64,000 nt of DNA from Lentzea nigeriaca (GTDB lineage: Bacteria; Actinomycetota; Actinomycetes; Mycobacteriales; Pseudonocardiaceae), in the NCBI RefSeq assembly GCF_016907955.1, contig NZ_JAFBCX010000016.1:62001-126000 (forward strand). The letters are read 5' to 3'. Of this stretch, positions 8,015-16,752 are shown one piece after another. How positions within the stretch are numbered: the first letter of the stretch is position 1; every line of letters begins with the position of its first letter. The position numbers and the translations under genes were made by a program. The notes below the pieces were generated by a model. The model was not told where the DNA came from and searched no databases. It worked only from the letters and a program-made list of their open reading frames with translations.

Positions 8015-9148
8015 CTAAGTCGTGCGGGTCAGCTGTTCGTTCATGATTAGGAAAGCGCCCAGGCCGTGGAAGTCGTTCGTGTTTCGTGGACGGGCGTAGT
8101 AGTAGTCGGCGTTGCCGACGTTGGTGCCCTCGGAGATGTCCTTGATGTTGGTCAGGCCGTCCGAGCCGACCGACGCCTTGGCCAGGACTCCCTGGTAGCC
8201 CTTTGCCGCGACGGCCTTGTAGGACGCGTCGATGTAGCCGCGTTCTGCGCCGCGCGAGAGCATGAAGGTGTACATCGACGAGGCTGAGGTTTCGGTCCAG
8301 TTCTTCGGGTTCGAGCACTTGTCGACGATCTGGCACCAGCGGCCCGTGGTGGCGTCCTGGTAGCGGGTGTAGCCGATGGCCAGGTGCTTCACGATGCTGA
8401 TGAGGTCCGTCCTACCGGGGTGGTCGGCGGGCAGGATCTCCAGCAGGTCGATCGCTGTCATGCCGAACCAGCCGATGGCTCGGGCCCAGTGTTCGGACGA
8501 GTGCTTGCCTGGGTTCTTGGCCCAGGATTCCGAGCCGTCCGCGTCGTAGGCGTGCCAGAGCAGGCCGTCGTCCGACTTCAGGTGGGTGAAGTAGGTCTTC
8601 ATGTTGCGGACGGCCTCGTCGTAGCCGTAGGGATCGTTGTAGGCCTTGGCGTACATGGCGATGAAGGGCTGGGCCATGTAGACGCCGTCTGCCCACAGCT
8701 GGCCGACCTTGCTGGTGGCGTGGAACATGCCGCCGTCGGCGGTGCGCGGGTAGGTGGTGAAGCGGGCGCGGAGCTTGTCGGCGGCCTTCTTGTACTTCGC
8801 CTGGCCCGTTTCCTGGTGCAGGATCACGAAGAGCGTGGCGGAGCGCATGGCGTCGAGGTTGCTGAAGCCGTTGTCGATGCTGCCGTCGGACTTGACGAAG
8901 CGGTCCACCCAGGCCTTGATGTAGTCGAGGTACTTCTTGTCGCCTGTGCGCTTGTAGACCAGATATTGGCCGTACAGGTACAGGCCGCGCGTGTAGCCCC
9001 AGCCTCCCAGCTTGTCCGGCGTGAAGCGTTTCATCGTCGAGTCGACGACGGCCTTGGACCAGTCGGCCGGTGGGGCGGCGGTGGCGTTCGTCGGGGCGAT
9101 GAGCGCCAACGAGATCGCGAGAATGCCTAAGAAACGAGCTGTCCTCAC
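8015..9148 (-). CDS. GH105 unsaturated rhamnogalacturonyl / glucuronyl hydrolase, secreted
   Basis: Hydrolase of family 105 (YteR/RhiN type), 377 residues, which removes the unsaturated uronic acid left by pectate or rhamnogalacturonan lyases. The N-terminus MRTARFLGILAISLALIAPT followed by NATAAPP is a Sec signal peptide, so unlike many cytoplasmic homologues it appears exported. The (alpha/alpha)6 barrel shows GWGYTRGLYLYGQ (49-61), the catalytic Asp154 in LWADGVYM, and SSEHWARAIGWFG further on, all family hallmarks. The start is the ATG at 9148 with GGAGG-like sequence upstream. It lies 66 bases downstream of a LacI-type regulator on the same strand, which probably controls it. It fits the pectin-directed set elsewhere in the window. 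Confidence 0.9.
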   Translation of the reverse strand: MRTARFLGILAISLALIAPTNATAAPPADWSKAVVDSTMKRFTPDKLGGWGYTRGLYLYGQYLVYKRTGDKKYLDYIKAWVDRFVKSDGSIDNGFSNLDAMRSATLFVILHQETGQAKYKKAADKLRARFTTYPRTADGGMFHATSKVGQLWADGVYMAQPFIAMYAKAYNDPYGYDEAVRNMKTYFTHLKSDDGLLWHAYDADGSESWAKNPGKHSSEHWARAIGWFGMTAIDLLEILPADHPGRTDLISIVKHLAIGYTRYQDATTGRWCQIVDKCSNPKNWTETSASSMYTFMLSRGAERGYIDASYKAVAAKGYQGVLAKASVGSDGLTNIKDISEGTNVGNADYYYARPRNTNDFHGLGAFLIMNEQLTRTT

Positions 9149-9214
9149 TAGTGCTCCTCCTACTTGCTCATGCGGCGGAGGCGAGGACGAGCATTCCCTT
9201 TGGTTTGGACCACG

Positions 9215-10177
9215 TCAAGCGGACATCGGATGTTTCCGGGTGCTTGCGCGGATCACGAGCTTTGTCGGGAGTTCGCGGCGTTCCGGTGGGGCGCCGTCGA
9301 GGCGTTCGGCCAGGAGGTCCACGGCCACCTTGCCCGCTTCCTCCGTCGGCATGGCGACCGTGGTGAGGGCCGGGGAGCACATTGCCGCGTAGAGGATGTC
9401 GTCGAAGCCCGTCACGCTGATCTGGTGGGGCACCTTGACGTCCTGTTCGGCCAGATAGCTGAGGATGCCCAGGGCCATCAGGTCGTTGTAGGCGATGAAC
9501 GCTGTGGCGGTGGTGTTGAGGGCCTGTTCGGCTGCTGCGAGGCCGCCGGCGAAGTTCGGTTCGAACGGGCCGAGGACCGGGGCCCGGTCGCGCAGGCCCT
9601 GGAGCCTGCGGTTGTGCGACCACGACGCGGTGGGGCCGCCCAGGTAGACGTACTCCTTGTGGCCCAACGACTCCAGGTGGGTGATGAGCTGGTCGATGCC
9701 GGAGGCGCTGTCCATCAGCACCGACGAGACGTCCGGCGCGGTGCGGTTGATGAGCACCAGCGGGGTCAGGCCGGCGAGTTCGGAGATCGTCTCCTCGGAC
9801 GACAGGGGTGAGCACAGCACCACGCCGTCGACCTGGGGTGCCATCGTGCGGACCAGTTCGGCCTCGGTCTGCGGGTCTTCGCGGCTGTCGCAGAAGAACA
9901 CCGAGGTGCCCGCCTCGCCCGCCCTCGTCTGCACGCCGCGCAGCACGGCGGGGTAGAAGGGGTTCTCGAGGTCGGGCACCACGATGCCGAGGTTGCCGGT
10001 GCGGCCCGTGATCAGGCTTCTCGCGGCGCGGTTCGGCTGGTAGCCGAGTCCGGCCACGACGTCCAGGACCCGTTGGCGGGTGGTTTCCTTGACGAGGCCC
10101 GGCGCGCTCAGCGCGCGCGAGACCGTCGAGACGGACACCTGAGCCTGGCGAGCGACATCCCTGATGGTGACGGCCAC
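9215..10177 (-). CDS. LacI family transcriptional regulator
   Basis: Sugar-responsive repressor, 320 residues. The N-terminal helix-turn-helix reads IRDVARQAQVSVSTVSRAL (5-23), with the hinge helix YQPNRAARSL near residue 50. The rest is a periplasmic-binding-protein-like effector domain (NLGIVVPDLENPFYPAVLRG; VTGFDDILYAAMCSPALTTV). The gene directly precedes the GH105 hydrolase on the same strand, so a pectin-derived oligosaccharide or uronide is the likely inducer. Direct targets cannot be read from the sequence. Confidence 0.93.
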   Translation of the reverse strand: MAVTIRDVARQAQVSVSTVSRALSAPGLVKETTRQRVLDVVAGLGYQPNRAARSLITGRTGNLGIVVPDLENPFYPAVLRGVQTRAGEAGTSVFFCDSREDPQTEAELVRTMAPQVDGVVLCSPLSSEETISELAGLTPLVLINRTAPDVSSVLMDSASGIDQLITHLESLGHKEYVYLGGPTASWSHNRRLQGLRDRAPVLGPFEPNFAGGLAAAEQALNTTATAFIAYNDLMALGILSYLAEQDVKVPHQISVTGFDDILYAAMCSPALTTVAMPTEEAGKVAVDLLAERLDGAPPERRELPTKLVIRASTRKHPMSA

Positions 10178-10234
10178 GCGTGCATCATGGCAGTCAAGGT
10201 CACTGTCAACCCATTCATCCGATGTATGGTCGCC

Positions 10235-11545
10235 TCAGAGCTCCAGGCCCGTCAGGACGAGCACGCGGGGCTCCGTCAGGTCGTCCATCGCCGCGCGCAG
10301 GCCCTCGCGGCCGATACCGGACTCCTTCACGCCACCGTAGGGCATCTGGTCGGCGCGGTAGCTCGGCACGTCGCCGACGATCACGCCGCCGACCTGGAGC
10401 CGTTGCGCGGCACGGAAAGCGAGGCGGACGTCGGTCGTGAACAGACCCGCCTGCAGGCCGTAGCGGGAGGAGTTGACGCGGTCGAACGCCTCCTCCACGG
10501 AGTCGACGCGTGCCAGCAGCACGACCGGGCCGAACACCTCCTCCGCGCTCACCTTCGCGTCCTCCGGCACGTCCGTAAGCACGGTCGGCGCGTAGACCCT
10601 GCCGTCACGGGTGCCGCCGGTCAGCACGGTCGCCGAGGCCTCGTTCACCCACGCCTCAACGCGTTCCGCCGCGGCGTCGCTGATCAGAGGGCCGACGTCG
10701 GTGGTCACGTCGAGCTTGTTCACGTGCTGCACAACGGCTTCGGACACCGCGTCGTAGACGTCGGTGTGCACGTAGACGCGCTGCACCGAGATGCACGACT
10801 GACCGGCCTGGTACATCGCGAACGTGGCGATACGCTGCGCGGCGAACTCGATGTCCTGCCAGTCGGGGGCGACGATCGCGGCCGCGTTGCCGCCCAGTTC
10901 CAGCGTGACGTGCTTGCGCGGCACGCGTTCCTTGATACCCCAGCCGACCGGGCCGGAGCCGGTGAACGACACGACCGGCAGACGCGGGTCATCGACCAGG
11001 GCGGCAGTGTCCTCATTGGACAGGTGCAGCACCGACCAGGCGCCGTCTGGCAGATCGGTCTCGGCGAGCAGTTCGCCGAGCAGGAACGCGGCCTTGGGCG
11101 TCGCGGGTGCGGGCTTCAGCACGATCGGCGCGCCGACCGCGAGGGCGGGAGCGACCTTGTGCGCCACCAGGTTCAGCGGGAAGTTGAACGGCGCGATGCC
11201 CAGCACCGGTCCGCGCGGCACCCGGCGTACCAGCGCGAGGCGGCCCTCCGCGGCCGGGTCGGTGTCGAGGCGCTGCAGCTCGCCGGAGAACCGGCGGGCT
11301 TCCTCCGCCGCCCAGCGGAACGTGGAGATCGCGCGGGTCACCTCGAGGCGCGCCCACTTCAGCGGCTTGCCCGAGTCGTCGTTGATGGCCTGCGCGAACT
11401 CCTCGGCGCGCTCGGCCAGGCGCCGCGACACGTGGTTCAGCGCGGCGGCACGGCGGTGCGCGGGCAGGGCGGCGAACTCAGCGGCGACGGCCTGAGCCTT
11501 GGCGACGGCGTTCTCGACGTCTTCCGGGGTGTTGAACGGGATCAT
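10235..11545 (-). CDS. Aldehyde dehydrogenase (probable succinate-semialdehyde dehydrogenase)
   Basis: NAD(P)-dependent aldehyde dehydrogenase, 436 residues. The start is the ATG at 11545, which overlaps the stop of the upstream aminotransferase gene (ATGA); an open frame extends further upstream but lies inside that gene. Conserved residues are Asn121 in PFNFPLN, the cofactor motif FTGSGPVGWGI (194-204), the general base Glu216 in LELGGN and the nucleophile Cys251 in GQSCISVQR. It is about 40-50 residues shorter at the N-terminus than typical family members. Coupling to a class III aminotransferase suggests it oxidises the semialdehyde that enzyme makes, most likely succinate semialdehyde to succinate. 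The substrate is inferred from context. Confidence 0.85.
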   Translation of the reverse strand: MIPFNTPEDVENAVAKAQAVAAEFAALPAHRRAAALNHVSRRLAERAEEFAQAINDDSGKPLKWARLEVTRAISTFRWAAEEARRFSGELQRLDTDPAAEGRLALVRRVPRGPVLGIAPFNFPLNLVAHKVAPALAVGAPIVLKPAPATPKAAFLLGELLAETDLPDGAWSVLHLSNEDTAALVDDPRLPVVSFTGSGPVGWGIKERVPRKHVTLELGGNAAAIVAPDWQDIEFAAQRIATFAMYQAGQSCISVQRVYVHTDVYDAVSEAVVQHVNKLDVTTDVGPLISDAAAERVEAWVNEASATVLTGGTRDGRVYAPTVLTDVPEDAKVSAEEVFGPVVLLARVDSVEEAFDRVNSSRYGLQAGLFTTDVRLAFRAAQRLQVGGVIVGDVPSYRADQMPYGGVKESGIGREGLRAAMDDLTEPRVLVLTGLEL

Positions 11546-12825
11546 GCGAGCAGAGCTCCTTCGAGCACGTCGAGGCCTTCGGCGAGCAGGTCGTCCGGGA
11601 TGACCAGCGGGGGCAGCAGACGGATCACGTTGCCGTAGGTGCCGCACGTCAGCACGACGACACCCTGGTCGTGGCACGCCTTCGCGACGCGGGCGGCGAC
11701 TTCGGGCGTGCGTTCGGTGAACTCGATGGCGATCATCGCACCACGGCCGCGGATCTCCGCGATGGTGTCGGCCTTCTCGGCGACGGCACGCAACCTGCCG
11801 AGAACCGTCTCCTCGATGTGGCGTGCGGCAGCGTTGAGGTCGCGCTCACGCATCGTGCGAATGGCGCCGAGTGCCGCGGCGCACGCGATCGGGTTGCCGC
11901 CGTAGGTGCCGCCGAGCCCGCCGACGTGTACGGCGTCCATGATCTCGGCGCGGCCCGTCACGGCGGCGAGCGGCAGACCGCCCGCGATGCCCTTGGCGGT
12001 GGTGATCAGGTCCGGCACCACGCCCTCGTGGTCGGAGGCGAACCACGAACCGGTGCGGCAGAAGCCCGTCTGGATCTCGTCGGCCACGAACAGCACGCCG
12101 CGCTCGCGGCACCACTCGGCGACCGCGGGCAGGAAGCCGGGAGCGGGCGCGATGAACCCGCCCTCGCCCTGGATCGGCTCGATCACGACGGCGGCGGTGT
12201 TGTCCGCGCCGACCTGCTTCTCGATGGCCGCGATCGCCCTGCGAGCCGCCTCGGCGCCCGTCAGGCCGTCGTGCAGCGGGTAGGACGCCGGCACCCGGTA
12301 CACCTCGGGCGCGAACGGCCCGAACCTGTGCTTGTACGGCATGTTCTTGGCGGTCAACGCCATCGTGAGGTTCGTGCGGCCGTGGTAGCCGTGGTCGAAC
12401 ACCACGACGGCCTGCCTGCCGGTGACGTGCCTGGCGATCTTGACCGCGTTCTCGACGGCCTCCGCGCCGGAGTTGAACAGCACCGACCGCTTCTCGTGGT
12501 CGCCGGGGGTGAGCGCGTTCAGCTCCTCGCACACCTCGAGGTAGCCCTCGTAGGGCGTGATCATGAAGCAGGTGTGGCTGAACCTGTCGATCTGCGCGTG
12601 CACGGCCTCGGCCACGGCGGGAGCGGGGTTGCCGACGTTCGTGACGGCGATGCCGGAGCCGAGGTCGATGAGCTGGTTGCCGTCGACGTCGATCAGCAGG
12701 CCGTCGTCTGCCGACTCGATGTACACGGGCAGTGTCGAGCCGACACCGGCGGCGACGGCGTCCTTGCGCCGCGCCTGGAGTTCCAGTGATGTGGGACCGG
12801 GGATCGCGGTACGCAGTCGGGTCAT
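11542..12825 (-). CDS. gabT: 4-aminobutyrate--2-oxoglutarate aminotransferase
   Basis: PLP-dependent class III aminotransferase, 427 residues, which moves the amino group of GABA (or a similar omega-amino acid) to 2-oxoglutarate, giving succinate semialdehyde. Visible motifs are FNSGAEAVENAVKIAR (117-132), VVFDHGYHGRTN (141-152), VIEPIQGEGGF (214-224), Asp249 in VADEIQTGFCRTGS that holds the PLP ring nitrogen, and the Schiff-base Lys278 in TTAKGIAGGLP. Its stop overlaps the start of the aldehyde dehydrogenase. The divergent PucR regulator begins 82 bases away, so this pair is probably a GABA or putrescine-breakdown operon under that regulator. Confidence 0.9.
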   Translation of the reverse strand: MTRLRTAIPGPTSLELQARRKDAVAAGVGSTLPVYIESADDGLLIDVDGNQLIDLGSGIAVTNVGNPAPAVAEAVHAQIDRFSHTCFMITPYEGYLEVCEELNALTPGDHEKRSVLFNSGAEAVENAVKIARHVTGRQAVVVFDHGYHGRTNLTMALTAKNMPYKHRFGPFAPEVYRVPASYPLHDGLTGAEAARRAIAAIEKQVGADNTAAVVIEPIQGEGGFIAPAPGFLPAVAEWCRERGVLFVADEIQTGFCRTGSWFASDHEGVVPDLITTAKGIAGGLPLAAVTGRAEIMDAVHVGGLGGTYGGNPIACAAALGAIRTMRERDLNAAARHIEETVLGRLRAVAEKADTIAEIRGRGAMIAIEFTERTPEVAARVAKACHDQGVVVLTCGTYGNVIRLLPPLVIPDDLLAEGLDVLEGALLA

Positions 12826-12906
12826 GTGCTCAGCATGACGCTGGTCAACGCGGTGCGCAGTGTCGAAAATGGCGATCAGGTGACCTCACGCTGTACAAAG
12901 TGGCAC

Positions 12907-14169
12907 GTGCCCATCACGCTGCAGGAACTGGCGAAGGCGTTGCGGCTCCCGGTGCTCGCGGGAGACGTGTCGAGACCGGTGGGCTGGGTGCACGGCACGG
13001 AGCTCGCCGACCCCACGCCGTTCCTGGAGGGCGGCGAGCTGCTACTCACCACGGGCCTGGGGCCGCTGGGCGACGACTACGTCGAACGCCTGGTGCACGC
13101 CGGTGTGGTCGGGCTCGGCTTCGGCACCGGCCTCGGGCACGACGTCGTGCCGCCTGCCCTGGTCGCCGCCGCGGAAGCCGCCGGGCTCGGGCTCGTCGAG
13201 GTGCCGCGCGAGGTGCCGTTCATCGCCATCAGCAAGGCGGTGTCGAAGGCCGTCGCCGCCGACGAGTACGCCGCCCTCACCCGCACCAGCGAGGCCCAGC
13301 GAGCCCTCACGAGAGCCGCCGTCCGCGCGGGAGTCGGGGGAGTGGTGCGCAGGCTCGGTCAGTGGATCGACGGCTGGGCCGTGCTCCTCGACGCGGCCGG
13401 CCAGCCGGTGCACGCCCACAACCCGCGCCTCGTCCCCGATCTGACGGCGGAGCTCGCGCACCTGAAGATCGCGGGCGGCCTGGCCAGTGCCGCGTTCGAG
13501 CTCGACGGCGTGCACGTGTTCCTCCAGGTCCTCGGCAGCCGTGCCCGCGGCGTTCTCGCGGTCGGCACGGCCAAACCGGATCCGGGCATCGTCAACACGG
13601 CGGCGTCGTTGCTCGTCCTCGCGCTCGCGCAGAACGACTCCGTTGACGCCGCGAGGAAAGAGCTGCGCGCGGGCCAGTTCCGGATGCTGCTGGCCGGGCT
13701 CGCGGTCGACGGCCTGCCCGACCGGTTCCGGGTGTTCCTCACCTCCGAACCACCGGACGACGACGTGTTCTGGGCGGAGCACGACGGCGACATCGTGGTG
13801 CTCGCCAAGGAGTTCGACGGCTTCGCATCGTCCGAAGTGGACCAGACCGAGGTCGCGCGGGGGTACCGCGAAGCACGGCAGGCGCGGCAGGCGGGCATCC
13901 GTGCGTTCGAGGACCTCGCCGGGCACCTGACGCTCCCGGACGGTTTCGCCGACGCGTTGCTGAGGCCGTTGGACGCGGAAACCCGCGAAACCCTGCGCGT
14001 CTGGCTGGCCCACCACGGCGCGTGGGATCCGGCGGCGACGGAGCTGGGCGTGCACCGGCACACCCTCAGAAACCGTGTGCGCAAAGCCGAGCAGGCCCTC
14101 GGCCGTTCGATGGACTCGCCCGGCCTGCGCGCGGAACTGTGGTTAGCCCTCCACAGCGAAGGTCAGTGA
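12907..14169 (+). CDS. PucR family transcriptional regulator
   Basis: Regulator of 420 residues with an N-terminal PucR-type ligand domain (from MPITLQELAKALRLPVLAGD to about residue 120), a middle GGDEF-like region, and a C-terminal PucR helix-turn-helix (AATELGVHRHTLRNRVRKAE, near residue 378). The GTG at 12907 is chosen because the conserved domain begins there; in-frame Met codons further upstream add an unconserved tail that overlaps the region next to the divergent aminotransferase. PucR relatives commonly activate amine or GABA catabolism, and the arrangement head-to-head with gabT fits. The 3' end overlaps the convergent dioxygenase gene by 27 bases. Confidence 0.88.
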   Translation: MPITLQELAKALRLPVLAGDVSRPVGWVHGTELADPTPFLEGGELLLTTGLGPLGDDYVERLVHAGVVGLGFGTGLGHDVVPPALVAAAEAAGLGLVEVPREVPFIAISKAVSKAVAADEYAALTRTSEAQRALTRAAVRAGVGGVVRRLGQWIDGWAVLLDAAGQPVHAHNPRLVPDLTAELAHLKIAGGLASAAFELDGVHVFLQVLGSRARGVLAVGTAKPDPGIVNTAASLLVLALAQNDSVDAARKELRAGQFRMLLAGLAVDGLPDRFRVFLTSEPPDDDVFWAEHDGDIVVLAKEFDGFASSEVDQTEVARGYREARQARQAGIRAFEDLAGHLTLPDGFADALLRPLDAETRETLRVWLAHHGAWDPAATELGVHRHTLRNRVRKAEQALGRSMDSPGLRAELWLALHSEGQ

Positions 14170-14946
14170 GGCGGTGTAGCCGGACCCGACGTCGCCCGAC
14201 ATCGTCGCCATCTGGTGATCCGTGCCGTCGCGGAACACCATGTCCTGCTTCAACGAAGTCCGCGCCATGTTCCGGACGCTCTGCGTGTACCCGGTCGTGC
14301 CGTAGATCTCCTTGCACGTGGTCTCCGGCAACGCGAGCTGCGAGGTCGTGATCTTGTTGCCCGCCGTGGTGGCCTCGGCGAGGCTCGGGTAGACCTCGAA
14401 GTGGATGTGCGGCCAGCGTCCCGAGTACGCGCCGGGGAAGACGCTGACGAACTTCAGCTTGCCCGCCGAGTCCGCCTCCTGGACGCCGCGCAGGAAGTTC
14501 TCGTTCCGCACGCGGTCGGAGTACATCGAGTAGTCGCCGTTGATGTCGCAGTGCCACAGGTAGATGGCGGCGCCCGCGTACGGCTTGCCGTCCTCCTTCC
14601 GCACCGCCAGCTCGATGGTCAGCGGCACGCCCTCGGCCGTGCGGGTCGAAGAGCCGAAGCTGGAACGGATGTCCGAACGCACGATGCCGCTCTGGGTGAG
14701 CGCGTTGGGGCCGTTCGAACCGTCGCCGGGGAACGGTCCGGCGGTCTCCTCGGGAATCGGCTCCAGCGGGCTGCCGTCCGCGGTCGTCGCCGTCGAGCTG
14801 GTGGTGCCGGTCGAGTTCGAGGTGATCGTCGACGGGGCGCAGGCCACGAGGGTGAGGCCTGCGCCGCCGAGCAGCGACAACGCCCGCCGGCGCCCGATGA
14901 GCGTGGCGAGGTCGAACTGGAGGCCGCGGTCGTGGTTGTCCGTCAT
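14143..14946 (-). CDS. Intradiol ring-cleavage dioxygenase-like protein, exported / lipoprotein-like
   Basis: Protein of 267 residues related to protocatechuate / catechol intradiol dioxygenases. The start is set at the ATG at 14946, whose N-terminal region has twin arginines (LIGRRRALSLLGGAG) and a lipobox-like LTLVAC, suggesting Tat export and lipid anchoring. A Ser/Thr-rich linker (STITSNSTGTTSSTATT) follows. The catalytic domain contains PEETAGPFPG, a metal-binding-type IYLWHCDINGDYS block and the GRWPHIHFEVYPS block that supplies the iron-ligating histidines in the family. Exported intradiol-like dioxygenases of this kind are widespread in actinomycetes, and their substrates are mostly unknown. 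No aromatic-degradation operon accompanies it. Confidence 0.82.
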   Translation of the reverse strand: MTDNHDRGLQFDLATLIGRRRALSLLGGAGLTLVACAPSTITSNSTGTTSSTATTADGSPLEPIPEETAGPFPGDGSNGPNALTQSGIVRSDIRSSFGSSTRTAEGVPLTIELAVRKEDGKPYAGAAIYLWHCDINGDYSMYSDRVRNENFLRGVQEADSAGKLKFVSVFPGAYSGRWPHIHFEVYPSLAEATTAGNKITTSQLALPETTCKEIYGTTGYTQSVRNMARTSLKQDMVFRDGTDHQMATMSGDVGSGYTASLTFAVEG

Positions 14947-14993
14947 GGGGCAAGACTGCGGCCGGTTCCTGTGAGCCGCCTGTGGAGATGCTG

Positions 14994-16175
14994 TCACGCG
15001 GATAGCGAGCCGAACTCCGGCAAAGCCAGCGCCGAGTGCTCGGGACGACCGGCCTCCGCGGGCAGCGTCGCACGTTCGCGCAGAGCGGCGTTGCGTGCGG
15101 CCAACGCCTCCGCGGTGGCGGGGAACAGCGCAGCGTCGCCCTCGGCGACCAGACCCTGGTTCGCCTCGATGAACGGCCGGATCTCCCGCTCGTACGCCTC
15201 GAACGCCGTGGTGTGATCCGCCGCCGCGGCCAGGTGGCCGGCCAGCACGTAGGCACCGACCAGCGCGAGGCTCGACCCCTGCCCGGTGAGGAACGACGGG
15301 GCGTACGCGGCGTCACCGACCAGGGCGACCCGGCCGGAGGACCAGCGTGGCAGCCGGATCTGGCTGACCGTGTCGAAGAAGAGGTCGTCGGCCGCGCGCA
15401 TCGCCTCGACCATCGTGGGCACCTCCCAGCCGTCGCCCGCGAAGGCCGACGCCACGAGGTCGCGCTGGGCCTGCGGGTCGTGGAACGCGCCGAACGGGGC
15501 CTCCGCGCGGATGAAGGGCAGGAAGCCGTGCACGGTGTCGCTGTCGCCGACCGCGTACAGCGCGGCGGCGCGGCCGGGCTCGTTCCAGATCACGGCCTCG
15601 TGCTTGAGACCGAGGTGGTTGGGCAGCGTGAAGCCCGCGAAGCAGTAGCCGAGGTAGCGGTGGAACTGCTCCTCCTGGCCGAAGGTCAAACCGCGCACCA
15701 CCGAATGCAGCCCGTCTGCGCCGACGACGTGGTCAAAGGTGCGTTGACGACCACTGCGGAACGTCACGTCCACGCCGCCGGGGTGGTCGTTCATCGTGAC
15801 GATGGAGTCCTCGAAGAGGAACTCCACGTCGTCTCGCACGGTGTCGAAGAGGATCTCGGCGAGGTCGCCGCGGCGGACTTCCAGGTCGCTGCCGTCGCCA
15901 CCGGAGACCGACTCCGGGCGCAGCGACGCGGCCTGACTGCCGTCCGCGTTGAGAAACGTGATCCGGTGAGTGTCCACATGGGACTCCCGCAGCCGGGGGA
16001 GTAAGCCCATGCGCTCGACGACGCCGAGTGCCGTGCCGCGGATGTCGATCGGGTAACCACCACCCCGCAGGGTCTGCGCCCTCTCCACGACGGTGACGTC
16101 GAAGCCGCGACGCCGCAGCCAGAAGGCGAGGGCGGGGCCGGCGATGCTGGCACCGGAGATCAGGACTGTGCTCAT
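14994..16175 (-). CDS. FAD-dependent monooxygenase (PHBH / TetX-like)
   Basis: Single-component flavoprotein hydroxylase, 393 residues, soluble. It has an N-terminal Rossmann motif ISGASIAGPALAFWLRR (6-22), a DG-type segment around FDHVVGADGLHSVVRG, and the second FAD motif VALVGDAAYAPSFLTGQGSS (near 283-302). It probably hydroxylates or inactivates a small aromatic or polyketide-like compound. It is transcribed away from a MarR regulator, and the space between them holds two matching palindromic sites, so it is very likely induced by a ligand of that regulator. A role in antibiotic or phenolic detoxification is plausible but unproven. Confidence 0.88.
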   Translation of the reverse strand: MSTVLISGASIAGPALAFWLRRRGFDVTVVERAQTLRGGGYPIDIRGTALGVVERMGLLPRLRESHVDTHRITFLNADGSQAASLRPESVSGGDGSDLEVRRGDLAEILFDTVRDDVEFLFEDSIVTMNDHPGGVDVTFRSGRQRTFDHVVGADGLHSVVRGLTFGQEEQFHRYLGYCFAGFTLPNHLGLKHEAVIWNEPGRAAALYAVGDSDTVHGFLPFIRAEAPFGAFHDPQAQRDLVASAFAGDGWEVPTMVEAMRAADDLFFDTVSQIRLPRWSSGRVALVGDAAYAPSFLTGQGSSLALVGAYVLAGHLAAAADHTTAFEAYEREIRPFIEANQGLVAEGDAALFPATAEALAARNAALRERATLPAEAGRPEHSALALPEFGSLSA

Positions 16176-16188
16176 GGTCCCTCCAGAT

Positions 16189-16201
16189 AACTAACTCAGG
16201 T
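16189..16201. promoter_or_regulatory. Putative MarR operator, site 1 (monooxygenase-proximal)
   Basis: AACTAACTCAGGT, whose complement ACCTGAGTTAGTT matches the perfect palindrome at 16258-16270 in 11 of 13 positions. It lies 13 bases upstream of the monooxygenase ATG. Confidence 0.6.
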
Positions 16202-16257
16202 ACCCTTTTTCGGGCCGCAGTGACCCCTGCGGTTCCCGGTGACTGACGCGAGCATAT

Positions 16258-16270
16258 ACCTAAGTTAGGT
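16258..16270. promoter_or_regulatory. Putative MarR operator, site 2 (marR-proximal)
   Basis: Perfect 6-1-6 palindrome ACCTAAGTTAGGT located 14 bases upstream of the marR start, the usual place for an autoregulatory MarR site. Confidence 0.7.
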
Positions 16271-16284
16271 AAGTAAGGTGTGAA

Positions 16285-16752
16285 ATGGCTGAGACCGGCC
16301 TGGATCCCGCGGCGGTGCTGCCGCACCTCATGCAGCTGAGCACCGTGCTCAACCGCAGCCAGCTGGTCGACCGGGCGATGGAGCACGTCGGCATCCCGCT
16401 CGACCGTCCGGGGATGACAGTGCTCATGACGTTGCGCATGGCCGACCAGCCGCTGCGCGTGGGGGAGATCGCCACGCGGATGCAGGTCGTCGGTCCGCAC
16501 GTCACAAGGCACCTGCACGACCTGGAGCGCGCCGACCTGGTCCGGCGCGTCACCGATCCGAACGACCAGCGCGCACGCCTGATCGAGCTGACGGACCGGG
16601 GCGCCGCGGCGGCCGGGCGCTACCTGGAGGCGATCCTCGGCTGGTTCACCGGCGCGGTCGCCGACTGGTCCGAGGAGGACCAGCGGACGTTCGGCCGGCT
16701 GCTCGTGCGGTTCGTGGAAGACCTCCAGGCGCGCGTCGCGGACCTCAGCTGA
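16285..16752 (+). CDS. MarR family transcriptional regulator
   Basis: Winged-helix repressor of 155 residues, the standard family length. The DNA-binding core lies around residues 50-100 (LRVGEIATRMQVVGPHVTRH, then LERADLVRRVTDPNDQRARL with the wing). The ATG at 16285 follows GGTGTGAA. It is divergent from the FAD monooxygenase, with two related operator-like palindromes between them, a classic ligand-released MarR circuit. The 3' end overlaps the convergent GH31 gene by eight bases. Confidence 0.9.
   Translation: MAETGLDPAAVLPHLMQLSTVLNRSQLVDRAMEHVGIPLDRPGMTVLMTLRMADQPLRVGEIATRMQVVGPHVTRHLHDLERADLVRRVTDPNDQRARLIELTDRGAAAAGRYLEAILGWFTGAVADWSEEDQRTFGRLLVRFVEDLQARVADLS

Noticed and set aside
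16258-16270. Possible iron box in the marR promoter
   Set aside because: ACCTAAGTTAGGT shares AGGT halves with iron boxes, but spacing and length do not fit the 19-base consensus; a MarR operator explains it better.
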